A stretch of 64,000 nt of DNA from positions 23,989,772-24,053,771 of the forward strand of contig NW_026622874.1 of NCBI RefSeq assembly GCF_023065955.2, written 5' to 3'. Every line of letters begins with the position of its first letter. Position 1 is the stretch's first letter. The notes under the pieces were generated by a model, which did no database searches, was not told where the DNA came from, and worked only from the letters and a program-made list of their open reading frames with translations. The stretch comes from Ursus arctos (Eukaryota > Chordata > Mammalia > Carnivora > Ursidae). The translations under genes and the position numbers were made by a program. Of the stretch, positions 44,160 to 56,025 are shown piece after piece.

Positions 44160-44889
44160 ATCATGTCTTTGAAATATAAACACAGCCCACAGTAACCTGA
44201 GACAAAAAAAAAAAAAAAAGAAAAAGAAAAAGAAAGAAAGAAGGAAGGAAAGAGGCCTTTTAAAAATACAAACTGCTAAAGTGAGTCTTGCACCCAGACT
44301 CTAGCACAGCCTCCTTAAGGTTACTGCCAGGGACAGATGCAAATCGCAGAAATCTTCCCCTCAAGTAGCAAAAGACTTGAGTCATCTGAGTGAACAGTTT
44401 ACTCCAGCCATTATTTATAAACTAGTTTCACAGTGTTTTGAGCAGAAGCTGCCGCACCTCCGTGCGTGTCTACACGTATGTGTATATATGTACGTTATAG
44501 GTGTAGACCTTAAAAATGGTCAGTTATTTTATCAGCAAAATGAGTTTATTTGGGCACAGCAGCAGAATTGTAATTCAGGACAAATGAACCATGGAAAAAC
44601 CTAGGCAAGTCTGAAGAGAAAAGGGAAGGTTAGCTTTTACTAGGTTTTTCATAGGAAGTGGGAGGTGTTGAACAAAGGTTTACTGGAATAGACCGAGTGA
44701 GGTTACGGCGGTGTCTCGTTGGCTGCAAGTGGCATTGTTGATGGGGCAGCAGAGATCTTCCTTCTTCTTAAAGGTGGGAGATGAATTTTCCGTGGAAAGG
44801 GTCCAGCATTAACTTCCCTCTTCCTGTTGGTTATGCAGGCCGAGCTGATAGCAAGTGTTCCTCCTTCAGGGCTCGCGCTCCATTTTATT
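44160..44889 (-). repeat. Probable LTR or ERV-derived segment
   Basis: Holds an A-rich tract (44203-44250). From about 44510 it looks like an LTR in reverse, with AATAAAC when read on the minus strand. The family is not assigned. Confidence 0.35.
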
Positions 44890-45110
44890 ATTTTAAAAAA
44901 ATTTTTAAAGATTTGATTTATTTATTTGAGAGAGAGAGTGAGTCAGAGAGAGCATGAGTGGGGGAGGAGCACAGAGAGTGGGAGAACAGGGAGAGGAGAA
45001 GCAGGCTCCCTGCTGAGCAGGCAGCCAGATGTGGGTCGGGCTGATCCTGGGCTTGATCCCAGGCTCGATCTGAGACTCTGGGATCATGACCTGAGCTGAA
45101 GGCTGGAATT
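44890..45110 (-). mobile_element. CAN-SINE, head missing
   Basis: Reverse SINE tail and body; the tRNA head is lost after CCTGAGCTGAAGG. Confidence 0.8.
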
Positions 45111-46049
45111 TTCTGTTGACCCATTCAAGCCATGGGTCAGAGGAGTTGGCATGGCATTCTCTGAGAGGCTATCCCTTCCTAGAGGGGTCTTTTCTAAAAT
45201 CCTCGTAAATAGGTATAAACCCATTTCTATTTCCCTTGGGTGCAGGGAGCAGATAGTATTTAGGTAAGAAAAAGAACGTGTGGGAACAAGGGTCACAAGC
45301 TGGAGGTGTCTAGGTGAGCTAATATGGTGCCTGGGGAAAGGTTGAAATAAGTTATAGGAACACCTGGTCACAACAACCTAACCTGGTAGGTGACTTCCAT
45401 AAGCTGATATATATTTTCAGCCGTGGCAGGTGGGACTACAGAGAAATTAGTTACAAGACCAAGGGTTCTCTGACAGTGTGAATAAATTGGAGTTTCTGGT
45501 GACAGATCTAACACTCAGAGAGGTTTTCCCTTTTTGCAACAGACTGAGAAATGCAGAGCAGAGCATTCTCTCTCGAAGTGAAAGAGGGGGAAAACAAGGT
45601 AAGAAGGAGCAATACAAAGAGGGCATACAGGCCTGTTCTGATCAGCTTGGGGAAGCTGTCTCCTCCAGCTGTCTGCTTCAGTTCCTGGAGCTCTGTACTT
45701 TGACGTCACCAGTGGGTGTGCAGGTCTAGTCAGGGTTTGGTGCTTTCTTTAGATGTGACACACGAATCCAAGAGTCTGTTCTTTGGAGTTTGGTGGCACA
45801 AGGGTTGGTTTAACAGTACCTGATGAAGGTCTTGCTAATGGGATTGAAGAGACTCTCTCTGAAGATGTCTTTTCCAATAGATAAAGTCACCAGTTTAAAA
45901 AGGTGATGTTTTAGGTTTCTGTCTTCCAGAGTGTGCTGTGGAATGATTGTTGTACAAAAGCATGATTATTTGTAATAGGAGCAATTAGACCTTTATAATA
46001 TTGAGGTATATCTCCTTTTATCAACTGTGGGTCAAAGCAGGGATTAGGA
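45111..46049. other. ERV-like sequence, nothing coding recognised
   Basis: Lies between a SINE and segment T. Short frames only (for example 45478-45729), with no motif that I recognise. Confidence 0.35.
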
Positions 46050-47600
46050 GTATCGGGTGTCTGTTTCAAAGAGAGCAGATTCTCACTGAGAATTATGCAA
46101 CTTATGTAAATGCATACATCATCATAAATAATAAGGCTATTTAAGAGTTTAATATTTAATAATATGAAGTATTTAATAAGAATTTAATAATTAATATTTA
46201 ATAAGAATTTAATAAGAGTTTCAGAATTCTGGAGGGATCAAGTAGGGAGTAAAAGTTAAATGCTTTAATTTTCATTTAAAGATATACTTTACCACATTGC
46301 TGTGAATTATAGATAGCTTATAGAAGAAATAAAACAGAGATCCTTTAAATCTGGAAAATGACACATTAAAGCAATCTATTTTTCCATTAGTTTTAGAAAT
46401 TCTTACCCAGTTCAGTGTTATGATCTTAAATTTATTAAAACCTGTCAAATCTTTCTCATAAATCCCTTTGAAGATGAAGTACTTAAAACAATAACTGTAA
46501 ATGACAAAAGACTTAAAAATAGCAATGGTTAGAGATCTCATGAGAGTTTATGATGATGTAATTGGCAAGGGAGTTTGGTTATTTCTGTGACATACTTCGA
46601 GATACGAACATAGAAGAACATCAGATTTTTAGGAGCTTCACACAATTTATAGAACACTTATTTTAACATGTATCTATACAAATATAATCAAAGAAAGCTT
46701 AGCATCACTTCTTTGACACTACTCGTCATGGAATTTAACATATCAAATAAGCCTAATTAGCGTAGTGTAACATTTCCCTTTTTATAAGCAGAGGAAACAA
46801 ACCTTTTGAGAAGTTCTAAGGATCTTGTAGAAATACTTATAGTTACTTTTAGGTAAAAAGACTTTATGTATAATTTAATTTTGGGAAGTTGGTCAAAAGC
46901 ATCAAAAGGTGTTGGGTGATTGACCATATAAGATTACAGATCATTATGAAGCAGTATTTAATTATCTATTTGACCAAAGTGACAATAAAAGATTTCAAAG
47001 GCAAATACGAAGGGTCACAAAGTTGTAAGAAAAACTTAGCTGTCTTAATATCCAGAAGACTTGGTTTTCTTGAGTACTCACAGACCTGATGAAGACACAA
47101 CATAGACTCTTTGTTTTCTATGCAGATCACATTAAAGGTGAAGAAAAACATTTGTTTACAATTTTTTATTGAGATGAGACCTATAAGAAAACTTTGTTCT
47201 TTTAACTGAAGGAAAATTCTGATTATGCACCAGTGTATTTTTGATATTAAAACTTTTTTTAACTTAAATCCATTCTAATTTTAGGTTGACTACGTATAGA
47301 GTTCCTTCTTCAACATTTCTTTTCCATAAACCTTCCACACACCTTTATATATCTAAGATTTTTAAAAATTAAAAAAAAAAATTCTGGAGCAATCATTTTA
47401 CTTTAGAACAAAATTACCTTTTCTTTTTAACTTTACCACCACCACCACCAGCAACAACAAACCTGTCCTTCATACCTTTCCTTTTCTAAAACACACATTC
47501 TACTTTTTTAAACCTATTTTTCATATGCAATCATTTTCTTTCCCTTTTATCATTTCTAGTAGTTTTATCTAAAAAACATTTTTTGGTGACAGTTTTAACT
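46050..47600 (-). repeat. Non-coding ERV segment T, copy 2
   Basis: Homologous along its length to 57720-59100 in the same orientation (AATTCTTACCCAGTTCA, TTTGGTTATTTCTGTGAC, GCATCACTTCTTTGACA against their counterparts). Confidence 0.85.
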
Positions 47601-48335
47601 TGATCAGTTCAAATGTCATTTTCTCAATTCCACAAACTGACAAAGCTTATCTAGAAAAGAAATGATGCAAGGCAGTTGTTACAGAGTAATTACTGATTTA
47701 CTCCTAGAGCGTGGCATAATTGCTTATGCATTACATTAAAAAATGCAAACTTCTCTTACATAATATAGTGATAATAAACCATATGCTTTTTGGAAATTAT
47801 GGTATGAGATTCACTCGTGTTTATAGGCTCATCCTCACTTTGCTCTGTGGGACGGGGAATGCTAGAACAGCCAGGGCAGTGGGATCCCCACGTTATTCTT
47901 GAAGAAGGTTGCTCTATGCTGAGTCAGCAGAATCAAGATTTGAAAAATAGGACAACTTTTAAACTGATGGCAGAGCTATCAATACCTGGGAAGCCTTCAC
48001 CAGAATTCCAAGCCTTGCGAGTAGGTCTAAGAAATGGGGAAAAAGTCTTTTTTAAGTAGATGGCTGCCTGGGTGCAAATCTGAAAGGGCACGACAACAAA
48101 GCGTGAGCCTATCGAAGAGTGATTACAGTTCGCCTTTGAGGAGTTGTCACTGTGTCCGTACAGGGCAGAGAGGGCTGGTTTGTGCATTCGCCGTTTCAGC
48201 TGGCTGCACACAGCCTGTTGCTCAACTGACTGTGATAGAAGAGCAGCGGCTGTCAAACACGGGGGATCATTGCACAGCAAGAATATCGTGTATATTATGG
48301 CCCATCATACACCTCCATATGTAAGACTGTATACG
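47601..48335. other. No gene recognised
   Basis: The left part continues the ERV-like AT-rich sequence. 47840-48330 is of mixed composition, with short frames on both strands. Confidence 0.35.
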
Positions 48336-48598
48336 TAACTGGGAGCCCCAATGGCTAGAGAAGCCGGGACCACATCAGGCAATGCATCTAAGTGCGGATT
48401 GACTATTGGCAGTTGAAAGCCGCAGCCTCACGAAGAGTTTCTGGAGGAGGGCTCTCTTCACTCTGAGGCTGCTGGAGGGCTTGGGGTCAGCTGGAGCTCC
48501 ATTGGCCTGGAAAGCCCCCTGGAACCCCGGGCTGGCTGACAGGGGTACTGCACAGGTACCTGCCGTGGAGGCCAGGGTAGTCAGGGACCTAAGACAGG
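48336..48598. repeat. R430 fragment, piece 3
   Basis: Part of one unit: 'CTGGGAGCCCC..GGCTAGAGAAGCC', 'ACATCAGGCA', 'TCACTCTGAGGCTG', 'GGGACCTAAGACAGG'. It stops where ERV-B begins. Confidence 0.8.
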
Positions 48599-50249
48599 AC
48601 ACATATGCCTCCAATTAAACCTCCTACCAGTCCAACAAGGAACTGCAAGGGTTTCCTTCTTTTAGTGAATCAGTTTTTGGCATAGGTTGTAAATTGAACA
48701 TAAACAAAGATAAATAAAATTCAGCACAATTTGGGAATCTGTATCTGGCTTGAAAACCCTGCATGTCAATTTCAAGGCATAGCCTCCTATTGTAGGTTCC
48801 AGTAAGACCGTGACAATAGAGGTTTTACTAATAGAGGTTCCCATATTCTTGGTAGAAATATATGGTGTAAAGTAGAAGCCTCATGTATGCCATGAAGGAC
48901 AGTAATATGTGTTATATGCTAAGTTTCCTATATAAATTTCACTATACACCTTATAAGGTGTCCCTGGTCATTTAAAGTCTGGACGTGATATCCATGGATC
49001 TATTGTTCATAGGTGATTATGGATTAAACTGTGTTAACTGGGAATGTAGCAAATTACAATTTTGGGGGCTTATTTATGCTTAAAGATATAATTGCCCATT
49101 CTGCATATTCAGCAGCTGCTCTCTTACAAAATGCTAGCACACAGAGTAAATCAGGAGTTCAATCTGGGTTATTGTCACAAAGACTCTGCCGTGTATCCAA
49201 TGCTGAAAGCAACAGAGAGGGAAAAGTAGAAGAGCCAGTACCTGGTTGTCTTGATATATACACTGGGTTATGTGACAAAGGCCAGTTAGTAATTCAGGTG
49301 AATCTTCATCCTCCAAGTCAGTGTCCAGTAGCGAGTGTTGTTCAGCATCCTTACTGATTCTTGTGGAGATTTCCGCTGCTTCATCGGCTTGCCTCAGTAT
49401 TTGGTTTCTCCATTGATTGAAGGCTCCCAGAGAGTAGATGGTGCTGATAGTAAAGGATGAGGTGGAGAGAGGGAGGCTTGGTGACGTGGATGGTGTTGGT
49501 GATGCTGGTGAGTTCTCCGCTGCAATAAGGTGACCAGGATGGTGATCTGTAAACCAAGTAGAGGATGTCACAGTCAACGGAGTGTCTGGACTAGAAGGTC
49601 GTGTTCCGCTGTGGCGCAGCTGCTCTTGCTGGAGCTGTCAGAAGAGTATCCACAGCTGCAGCGAGTACGGGGACCAACAGTAAGCAGCGGGCGGGGTAGT
49701 ACAGCCAGCAGGCAGCATGCCGCGCTCGCCAGCTTATAGTATTGATGGAGTTGAAGGTGCACAGTGGATTCATGCCTGCAAAATAAAGGTAGGAGTCCTA
49801 CAGTTTTTCAATTCTTCCTTGTTGTTCTTGCCACTCGAGATCTATAGTTATTATGGCCATTATTGCCAATATTCCTCCAAGTATAATCGTGCTGCTCATG
49901 CGAGGCTAAATATTAGGCATCTAGTGTCGATAAAAGATGGTGTTCTTTCATCCTGAAATTGTTATAGAGGTATCACATTATTTTCCTTAATTTCATGTGA
50001 TATTCTTTTTCCTTTGGTCACCCAGTAGGTTTTATTTGTGGCTGGTGCGATTTTCCCTCCGGTACTATATATATTATTATGTTTTTAATTAATACTTTTC
50101 CTTTTAATTTAGATTCTGGGGTGTTCATGCTAATTCTTATCTTTGTTGATAACTGCAATATTCATTCAATAGTTTTTCCATCCTTTCTGTAACTATGATT
50201 TAGAGGTCTTGCCACCCCTAGACTGTTGTAGTCCAAGCTTTCATAGCTG

Positions 50250-50340
50250 GATTGTTAGTGAGCACTCTATAAGCTATTGCTCGAGGAAGCCATTATACCT
50301 TTCAGTTGATCCAGAGGCAACTGGATCGTAGGGTAAGTTG
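50250..50340 (-). pseudogene. ERV-B integrase remnant
   Basis: A short minus-strand stretch reads LPYDPVASGSTERYNG, the region around the last catalytic Glu of retroviral integrases. The frame is broken on both sides. Confidence 0.65.
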
Positions 50341-51915
50341 ACTTCCAACTGCCTTAGCTCATTCTTCATTCACTTTCCCAGGAAGTGGGTAGTATGATCT
50401 GATTTTACGATGGCTGGAATACTATAGAAAGCATCGACATTTCTATCCTGATGGTGGATTTTTAAAAATAACTTTCCTGCAAGGATAGGATGGCCCTGTT
50501 TGTGATCATGTGTCTACAATGGTGTATGCATATAGTTTATTCTTTGATATAGGCAAATGTCTTATATAAACAATTTGTATAATTTTGAAGGGTCTGTCTG
50601 CTTTAACCTTATCTGGAGTATTCATTAATGACCCCCAAGCTTTAAACTTTCAGCAGTTCTCATATTTCTTAGTTTGAAATGGGAGGTATGTAGAGGTATA
50701 TACATGTTTCTTTTCTCTAACCATATTCTAGGGCTATAGGTGTCAGGAGGACTTCTCTGGTGATGTCCCCATGCAAGGACCCTGTCATGTGGCATATTTG
50801 CGTATTTAGATTTTACATTACGGTGTCTTTCTTGCTTATGGTTATCTTTTGAATTGGTTACCTCCTTAGCCATGAGTCATTGTTTTTCTGTTTTAAGATA
50901 AATTTTAGGATTCTTTGCTTTGTTAGTTCTCTTGTTGAGTTTGTCTACCTGGTTATTAAATCTGGCTACTTAGTTTTCCTGATGTATAGAGACATGTATG
51001 ATGAATAGGGAGATGTCGGCCAGTGATATTTTCTGCCATATGTCCTTACCACATATGTTCTTATTTCCCATTTTCCAGTCATTTTCCTGCCATGTTCTTG
51101 ACCAAAGAGCTACTTACTATTAGGTCTGTTAGCTACCCTATGGGTCTGATAAAACATATGTCTCATTCTAATTTTCCCTGAGTGTTCAGTCATCAATTTT
51201 ATAATTAGTTCAGTGTTTTGTGCTGATTTTTCAAAGCCTCATTCTGCCAGGGTTAGATCATCGCTGTCCTCAAGGTTACAGCCTGCTGGAATAATGCAGA
51301 TGACATCATGACGCCGATCCATCTGGAAACCATGCATTGTTGAGTGCCAAGGACCAGGGCGCTCCCCATCATCCGAGTGCTCAAGCCTGGAGAAGCTCAC
51401 CCCTTGGAAATTCCAGCAACTCAACTATTGGCATTGTAGAGATTTCTTCAGTTCATGCAGATGGTCAAAACTCCATGCATTAGTCCTGCTTGGAAATACA
51501 CAATTCCCATGTTAGGATTTCACGGTCAGGAGTAGTCCCCTCTGTTTGTCAGTGGCCTGCTTTACCCACCCCAGGAGAGGCTACTGGAGTTGAAGTAGGA
51601 TTTATTTTTCTGTTAATGGCTTTGTGTTTTGTAGGGTCTCATAGGGTGCCTAAGGAGCATTTAGTTGGTTGGTATCTGGTCTTGGACTATGAGAACTTCT
51701 GAGTCCTAAATGCAGTCTGGTAAGATCTGAGGTCTTGCAATGCTTTAGTCCACAGACACCGTGCTGCGAACCCTTGGGAATACAGGCACTTTAGGTTATA
51801 TCAGGAGTCCGCACTAGCTGCTGCCAATGTGTTAAAAGTTTGGGAGCTTCTAGAAATAAGTTAAGGCTGCCTCTTGAGTCTCTGTCCATCTGAATTCCCT
51901 GTCTTCCTTGTTATT

Positions 51916-52328
51916 TTACAAATGTGTTTTGATACTATCCCCATTGAGTGGCATGTGCTGTTTCCAACATTGACACAGTCCTGTCAGTTTCTGAGCTGCT
52001 TTTGTGGTAGGAATTGGGATGCAATGTATCTTATTTCTGACTGGGTCTGTTATTTTTCTGCCTTCAGAGGACCAAATTTTAGCTAGAAATTTTCCTGTAG
52101 TGTGGGGGTCCTTGGACATTACTTGGGTCCGTCCGTTGTCCATCCCCTGAGTGTAAGGAACTCTATTGTAATCCTAGTCCGTTGTTCCAAGTTACCATAA
52201 ATAAGTATGTCATCAATACGAGAAATGCTGGTTTGTGTGTGTGTGTTGTGTTTTCCCGAAAGGCCTGGAATTCTTGTGTTAGAAGGTTGTGGGTTATTAC
52301 TGGGTTGTTGTTCTGTGAAAAGATCCAC
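51916..52328 (-). pseudogene. ERV-B reverse transcriptase remnant
   Basis: Two overlapping minus-strand frames hold RIDDILIYGN, where the usual Tyr of the YIDD-type catalytic motif is replaced, and then the thumb and connection region (GRKITDPVRNK, AQKLTGL). The frame shifts between them, so it is inactive. Confidence 0.8.
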
Positions 52329-52329
52329 A

Positions 52330-52800
52330 ATAGCCGTGTTTCATTTTTGAAAAGGAAAACTTTATTATAGAAACCAACACGAAAGGAATCTGCACACAGA
52401 TGAAAGTAATAGTAGGGAACAAATGAGAAGAAGGCGAAGTCACATCAAATCACATCACATCGGGTATTTATAACATCCAACCTCATCAGCTGGGGAAGCA
52501 CTTCTGTGGAAACAGTTTGGGAACAGGCTGGAGTCCCGAGAGGCCTGGGCAGAGTGTCCTCCCCTCGGGTGAGACTTCCTACTGACCATCCCCATAGGGC
52601 CATGGTCATAGGCCAGGTAACGGGGTTTGAAGTTAAACATTTGTTTGTCTATGTGCAGTGTGGAGTGAGCTGCATTTCTATGTTATCGTGTTATTCTATT
52701 TTTAAGGAACCTGGCATGTGTGTCTGCGCCCCCTCCCAGAATCCATTCTGGGGGGCCAGCCCAGCCTGGAGCAGAAAGGGATGTGAGGCAAGATTTATAC
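52330..52800 (-). repeat. Probable LTR inserted in ERV-B
   Basis: Directly beside the reverse transcriptase remnant the sequence changes to a mixed-composition block with a poly(A) signal on the minus strand near 52360. It is broken by the SINE at 52806. Edges are not resolved. Confidence 0.4.
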
Positions 52801-52805
52801 CTTTT

Positions 52806-53010
52806 GGGGGGCGCCTGGGTGGCACAGCGGTTAAAGCGTCTGCCTTCGGCTCAGGGCGTGATCCCGGCGTTACGGGATAGAGCCCCACATCAGGCTCCTC
52901 CGCTATGAGCCTGTTTCTTCCTCTCCCACTCCCCCTGCTTGTGTTCCCTCTCTTGCTGGCTGTCTCTATCTCTGTCAAATAAATAAATAAAATCTTAAAA
53001 AAAAAAAAAA
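52806..53010 (+). mobile_element. CAN-SINE, young type
   Basis: Perfect duplication AGATTTATACCTTTT at 52791-52805 and 53011-53025. Confidence 0.96.
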
Positions 53011-54059
53011 AGATTTATACCTTTTGGCATCCAGAACAGAAGGGCCAGTTCTGACCTGGAGGCCAGATAATACAATTTAAATAACCAGCCCCCCAAGGTT
53101 ATTCACATAGCACGAGTGTCACAAACATTTATTAGCCTGCTTGCATACGTGCAAGACCAGATGATCAGTTATTCAGGACAAATCATAGAAATATCCATCC
53201 ATATGGAACAGTTGTTAAGGTATCCTGTCGGTAACCTAGTAAACATATCTGCCTTCCCATGTGAATGCAGTCAGGGGCTGGCTCTCCTTATCAACTGGAA
53301 GAGCAACGAACAGGTCAGGTAGGTCTACCCCCATGCACTCAGTTCCAGATCCAGCGGTGATAATGCTTATGATAGCACCTGTATTTGGGAGTGCTTCTCA
53401 GTTTGGGGAGATTATCTGTTTAAATTCCTAAAATCTGTAAATCTATGTGACCTGTTTGGCTTTTTGACAGGCCAGATTATTTATATGGTAAAGTAGGAGG
53501 CATAAGAATTTGTTCCTTTAGAAGTTCCCGAATGTTTTCCTTATTATTTCTGTGTCCTGTTACATCCATTCCAAGAATGTTTTCTAAATTGGGACTTATA
53601 AAGCAGTTAAAGTCTGCCCTTATTGTTAGGAATCTATGTACCCATGGTGTGTGGCGTTAATTGTCCTTCTCATCCTTCAATCAATCCCTTTTTGTTGTTT
53701 AAATTCCCTAACTTAGTAGGATATCTTTGCATCATTGTTATTAGGACCCTGGATCTAACGACATAGTGGTTTATGTAGCATTTTTATTTGCAAAAGAGGT
53801 TTCTATCGATAGGGCCAGTGTAACGTATAAGCAATTGTCACTGCCTTGAGCCAGGGAGAGACTGCTGAATCCCTCTGGGGAGCTCATAGGGGTTGCTCTC
53901 TTTGGCCAGCAGTGATTTGTCTATTAATGGGATTAGGTTTTATAAAGAGATAGTATTTACAGCAAATGGACCAGTGGGTATATACGAGTGGGTTTCTTTT
54001 CTGTAGGTCTATTTACTGTACAAGGTGGTTGTTTCTGTTTCTCTGCCTCTTCTATGTAG

Positions 54060-54640
54060 TTTCTGGGGTATCTATTTGAACTTCCACTTTTACAATTTGT
54101 TTTCAAGGGTGGTGGTCTTGTAGATTTGGGTCTAGATGGTCTATTTTGATTTGGCCTATTTTTATTAGGTGCAGCCCTGTTTTGTCTACATACATGAGTG
54201 TTAAAACTACAGCCTTTATCTTTTGCTTTTAAAGATTATTTATTTATTTTTAGCAATCTCTACACCCAAAGTGGGGCTCAAACTCCCAACCCTGAGATCA
54301 AGAGTCACACATTCTTCCAATTGAGCCAGCCAGGTGCCCCTCTAGCCTTTATATTGACTTATTTTCTCAGCTGTTCTTATCAGTTCTGTGTTTCTGGTAC
54401 CTGCAAATAACATAAATAATGCTGTTCTGTCCTGTGGGGATGCAGCTTTTAGACTTTTCGATTTGTTCTGTTGCTTCCACATCCAGCAGTGTGGGTGGCT
54501 GTTCCTATCATAAATCATAGTTGATCGTCTTACTTTCATCCTGTTAGTAGCTTCCCCTGCTGTTTTCCATGGAGATGTTGTAAGGGATGATGTGTTTGGA
54601 ATAGGCCATCTTAATCTCCGGGCTGCTGCTACCAAAGATT
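54060..54640 (-). pseudogene. ERV-B gag-like remnant
   Basis: Minus-strand frames here are rich in Arg, Lys, Asn and Pro, like a nucleocapsid-side region, and lie upstream of the reverse transcriptase. Assigned by position and composition, not by a catalytic motif. Broken by a SINE (54222-54341). Confidence 0.4.
54222..54341 (-). mobile_element. Short SINE
   Basis: Head ends GAGCCAGCCAGGTGCCCC; approximate duplication AGCCTTTAT on both sides. Confidence 0.85.
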
Positions 54641-55387
54641 TTGTAAATTACCATTTTCTCCATATGCTCTAAGGGGTTGATTCAATGTAGCATCACTGGT
54701 AATGGGTTCGCGGTGCACAGTCTCTGCTCCTGTGAGGCTCAGTTTTGTCTTCCTTTGGACCATAAATCTAATAGTCACTGAGTTTATGTGTCACAATCAG
54801 TATGTTGGAATTCCATTTTAATTTTTGTTATTTCTTGTCTGGCATAAGCTTTCTCTTTAGTGACTGGTCAGTTCTATATTATCATTTGTTGTCGTTTTGT
54901 TTTCAGGGGCCTAGCTTCTAGTTAAACAGGGTCAAAAGGGTTAAAATAATTGTAAGCTCTGGGTGTGGGCTGCTGCCCTAAGGAGCAAAAGGGTCTGGAT
55001 TTCTCCCTCCCCTGGAGGTAACTTTTTGTGCTAGCGCCTTTCCTCTCTGCCTGCAGGCATCTGTGTAACTTAAAGCTCCTAATAAGAGTGCTGTAGTGTT
55101 GTCTTTAGTTGCTCTAATATGGGATATAACTCGTTGGGTTCGGTGCTCAGACCAACCTGCTTGCAGTAGGTCTCTAGGAATCCTCTGAAGTTAATATATA
55201 ATCTATTCTACCTCTAAACCACCTCTTGAGTAATTTTGGTGGGGTTAGTGACCAAGGCGTATTTTCTGTTTCCTCTTGCCCTTCACAACTGTGTTCAAAA
55301 TAGATTTTATTATAGAAGTCTGCTGATGGGGAGGGCATGGTGCGTTAACAAGATAGGCAGGTCTGCTAGGAACCTGTTTCCAAAAAA

Positions 55388-56025
55388 TCGTCAGGAGTAG
55401 CCTGGTCCTGGAAGCGGGCTGCTGGGGGTAAAGGCATCTTCCCGATTCCAAGCCCTAACCTACACCAGGGTGCATATTTTCCAGGAAGGTACAACTGGAA
55501 GAACTTAGACTGCCTTGCACACTTTGCCTGTGCAAACTGGCTTGAGAATCCTCCCATAAGGGACACTTGGGTGCCTTGATTGCTGGGGAACCCCAGAAAT
55601 CACCAGAAAACCAGTGAAAATATAGACTATCACCAGTTTAAAGCTGACATGTCAGGCATATGTTTGGAGATGGTCTCTTACTGCCCCAGAGGTGTTACCG
55701 GTAAGCTTAGCGACCGGCCAGAGCTCCACAGACCTGTGGCCCCTGTGGCCTAGGCTGGTTGATAGGTATGTACTCTTCATGCATGGGCCAGGCAGGTCAG
55801 GGTAGCCGGGACCTGGAACATGGAAAGTGTCCAGAGAGTCCAGGTGTCAAGAGCAGGCTCTTGGGTGTCCCCGGCATCTGCCTAATTCCAAGACCCAGCC
55901 GACACCCCCGCGTATATTCCGAGGGCCACGCTGGAGGAATCTGGACTGCCTCGCCAGGGTGGGGCCAGCGGGGCTGCCTTTCATTAAGAGGTACCTGGGA
56001 GACTCGACTGTTGGTTTGTGGGGAC
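55388..56025. repeat. R430 fragment, piece 4 (about 1.5 units)
   Basis: 'GCATCTTCCCGATTCCAAGC' near 55437 and 'GGCATCTGCCTAATTCCAAG' near 55873, 436 bp apart. Confidence 0.88.

Larger units (their letters stand above)
48599..55387 (-). mobile_element. ERV-B, degraded endogenous retrovirus of a second type
   Basis: Minus-strand order gag-like (54060-54640), reverse transcriptase (51916-52328), integrase (about 50260-50330) is what an antisense provirus should show. R430 stops at 48598 within the 'GACCTGGAACAGG' part of a unit and resumes at 55388 in the next part ('GTCAGGAG'). LTR ends were not resolved. All frames are broken. The reverse transcriptase segment looks like ERV-L-type sequence, but that class is tentative. 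Confidence 0.7.
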
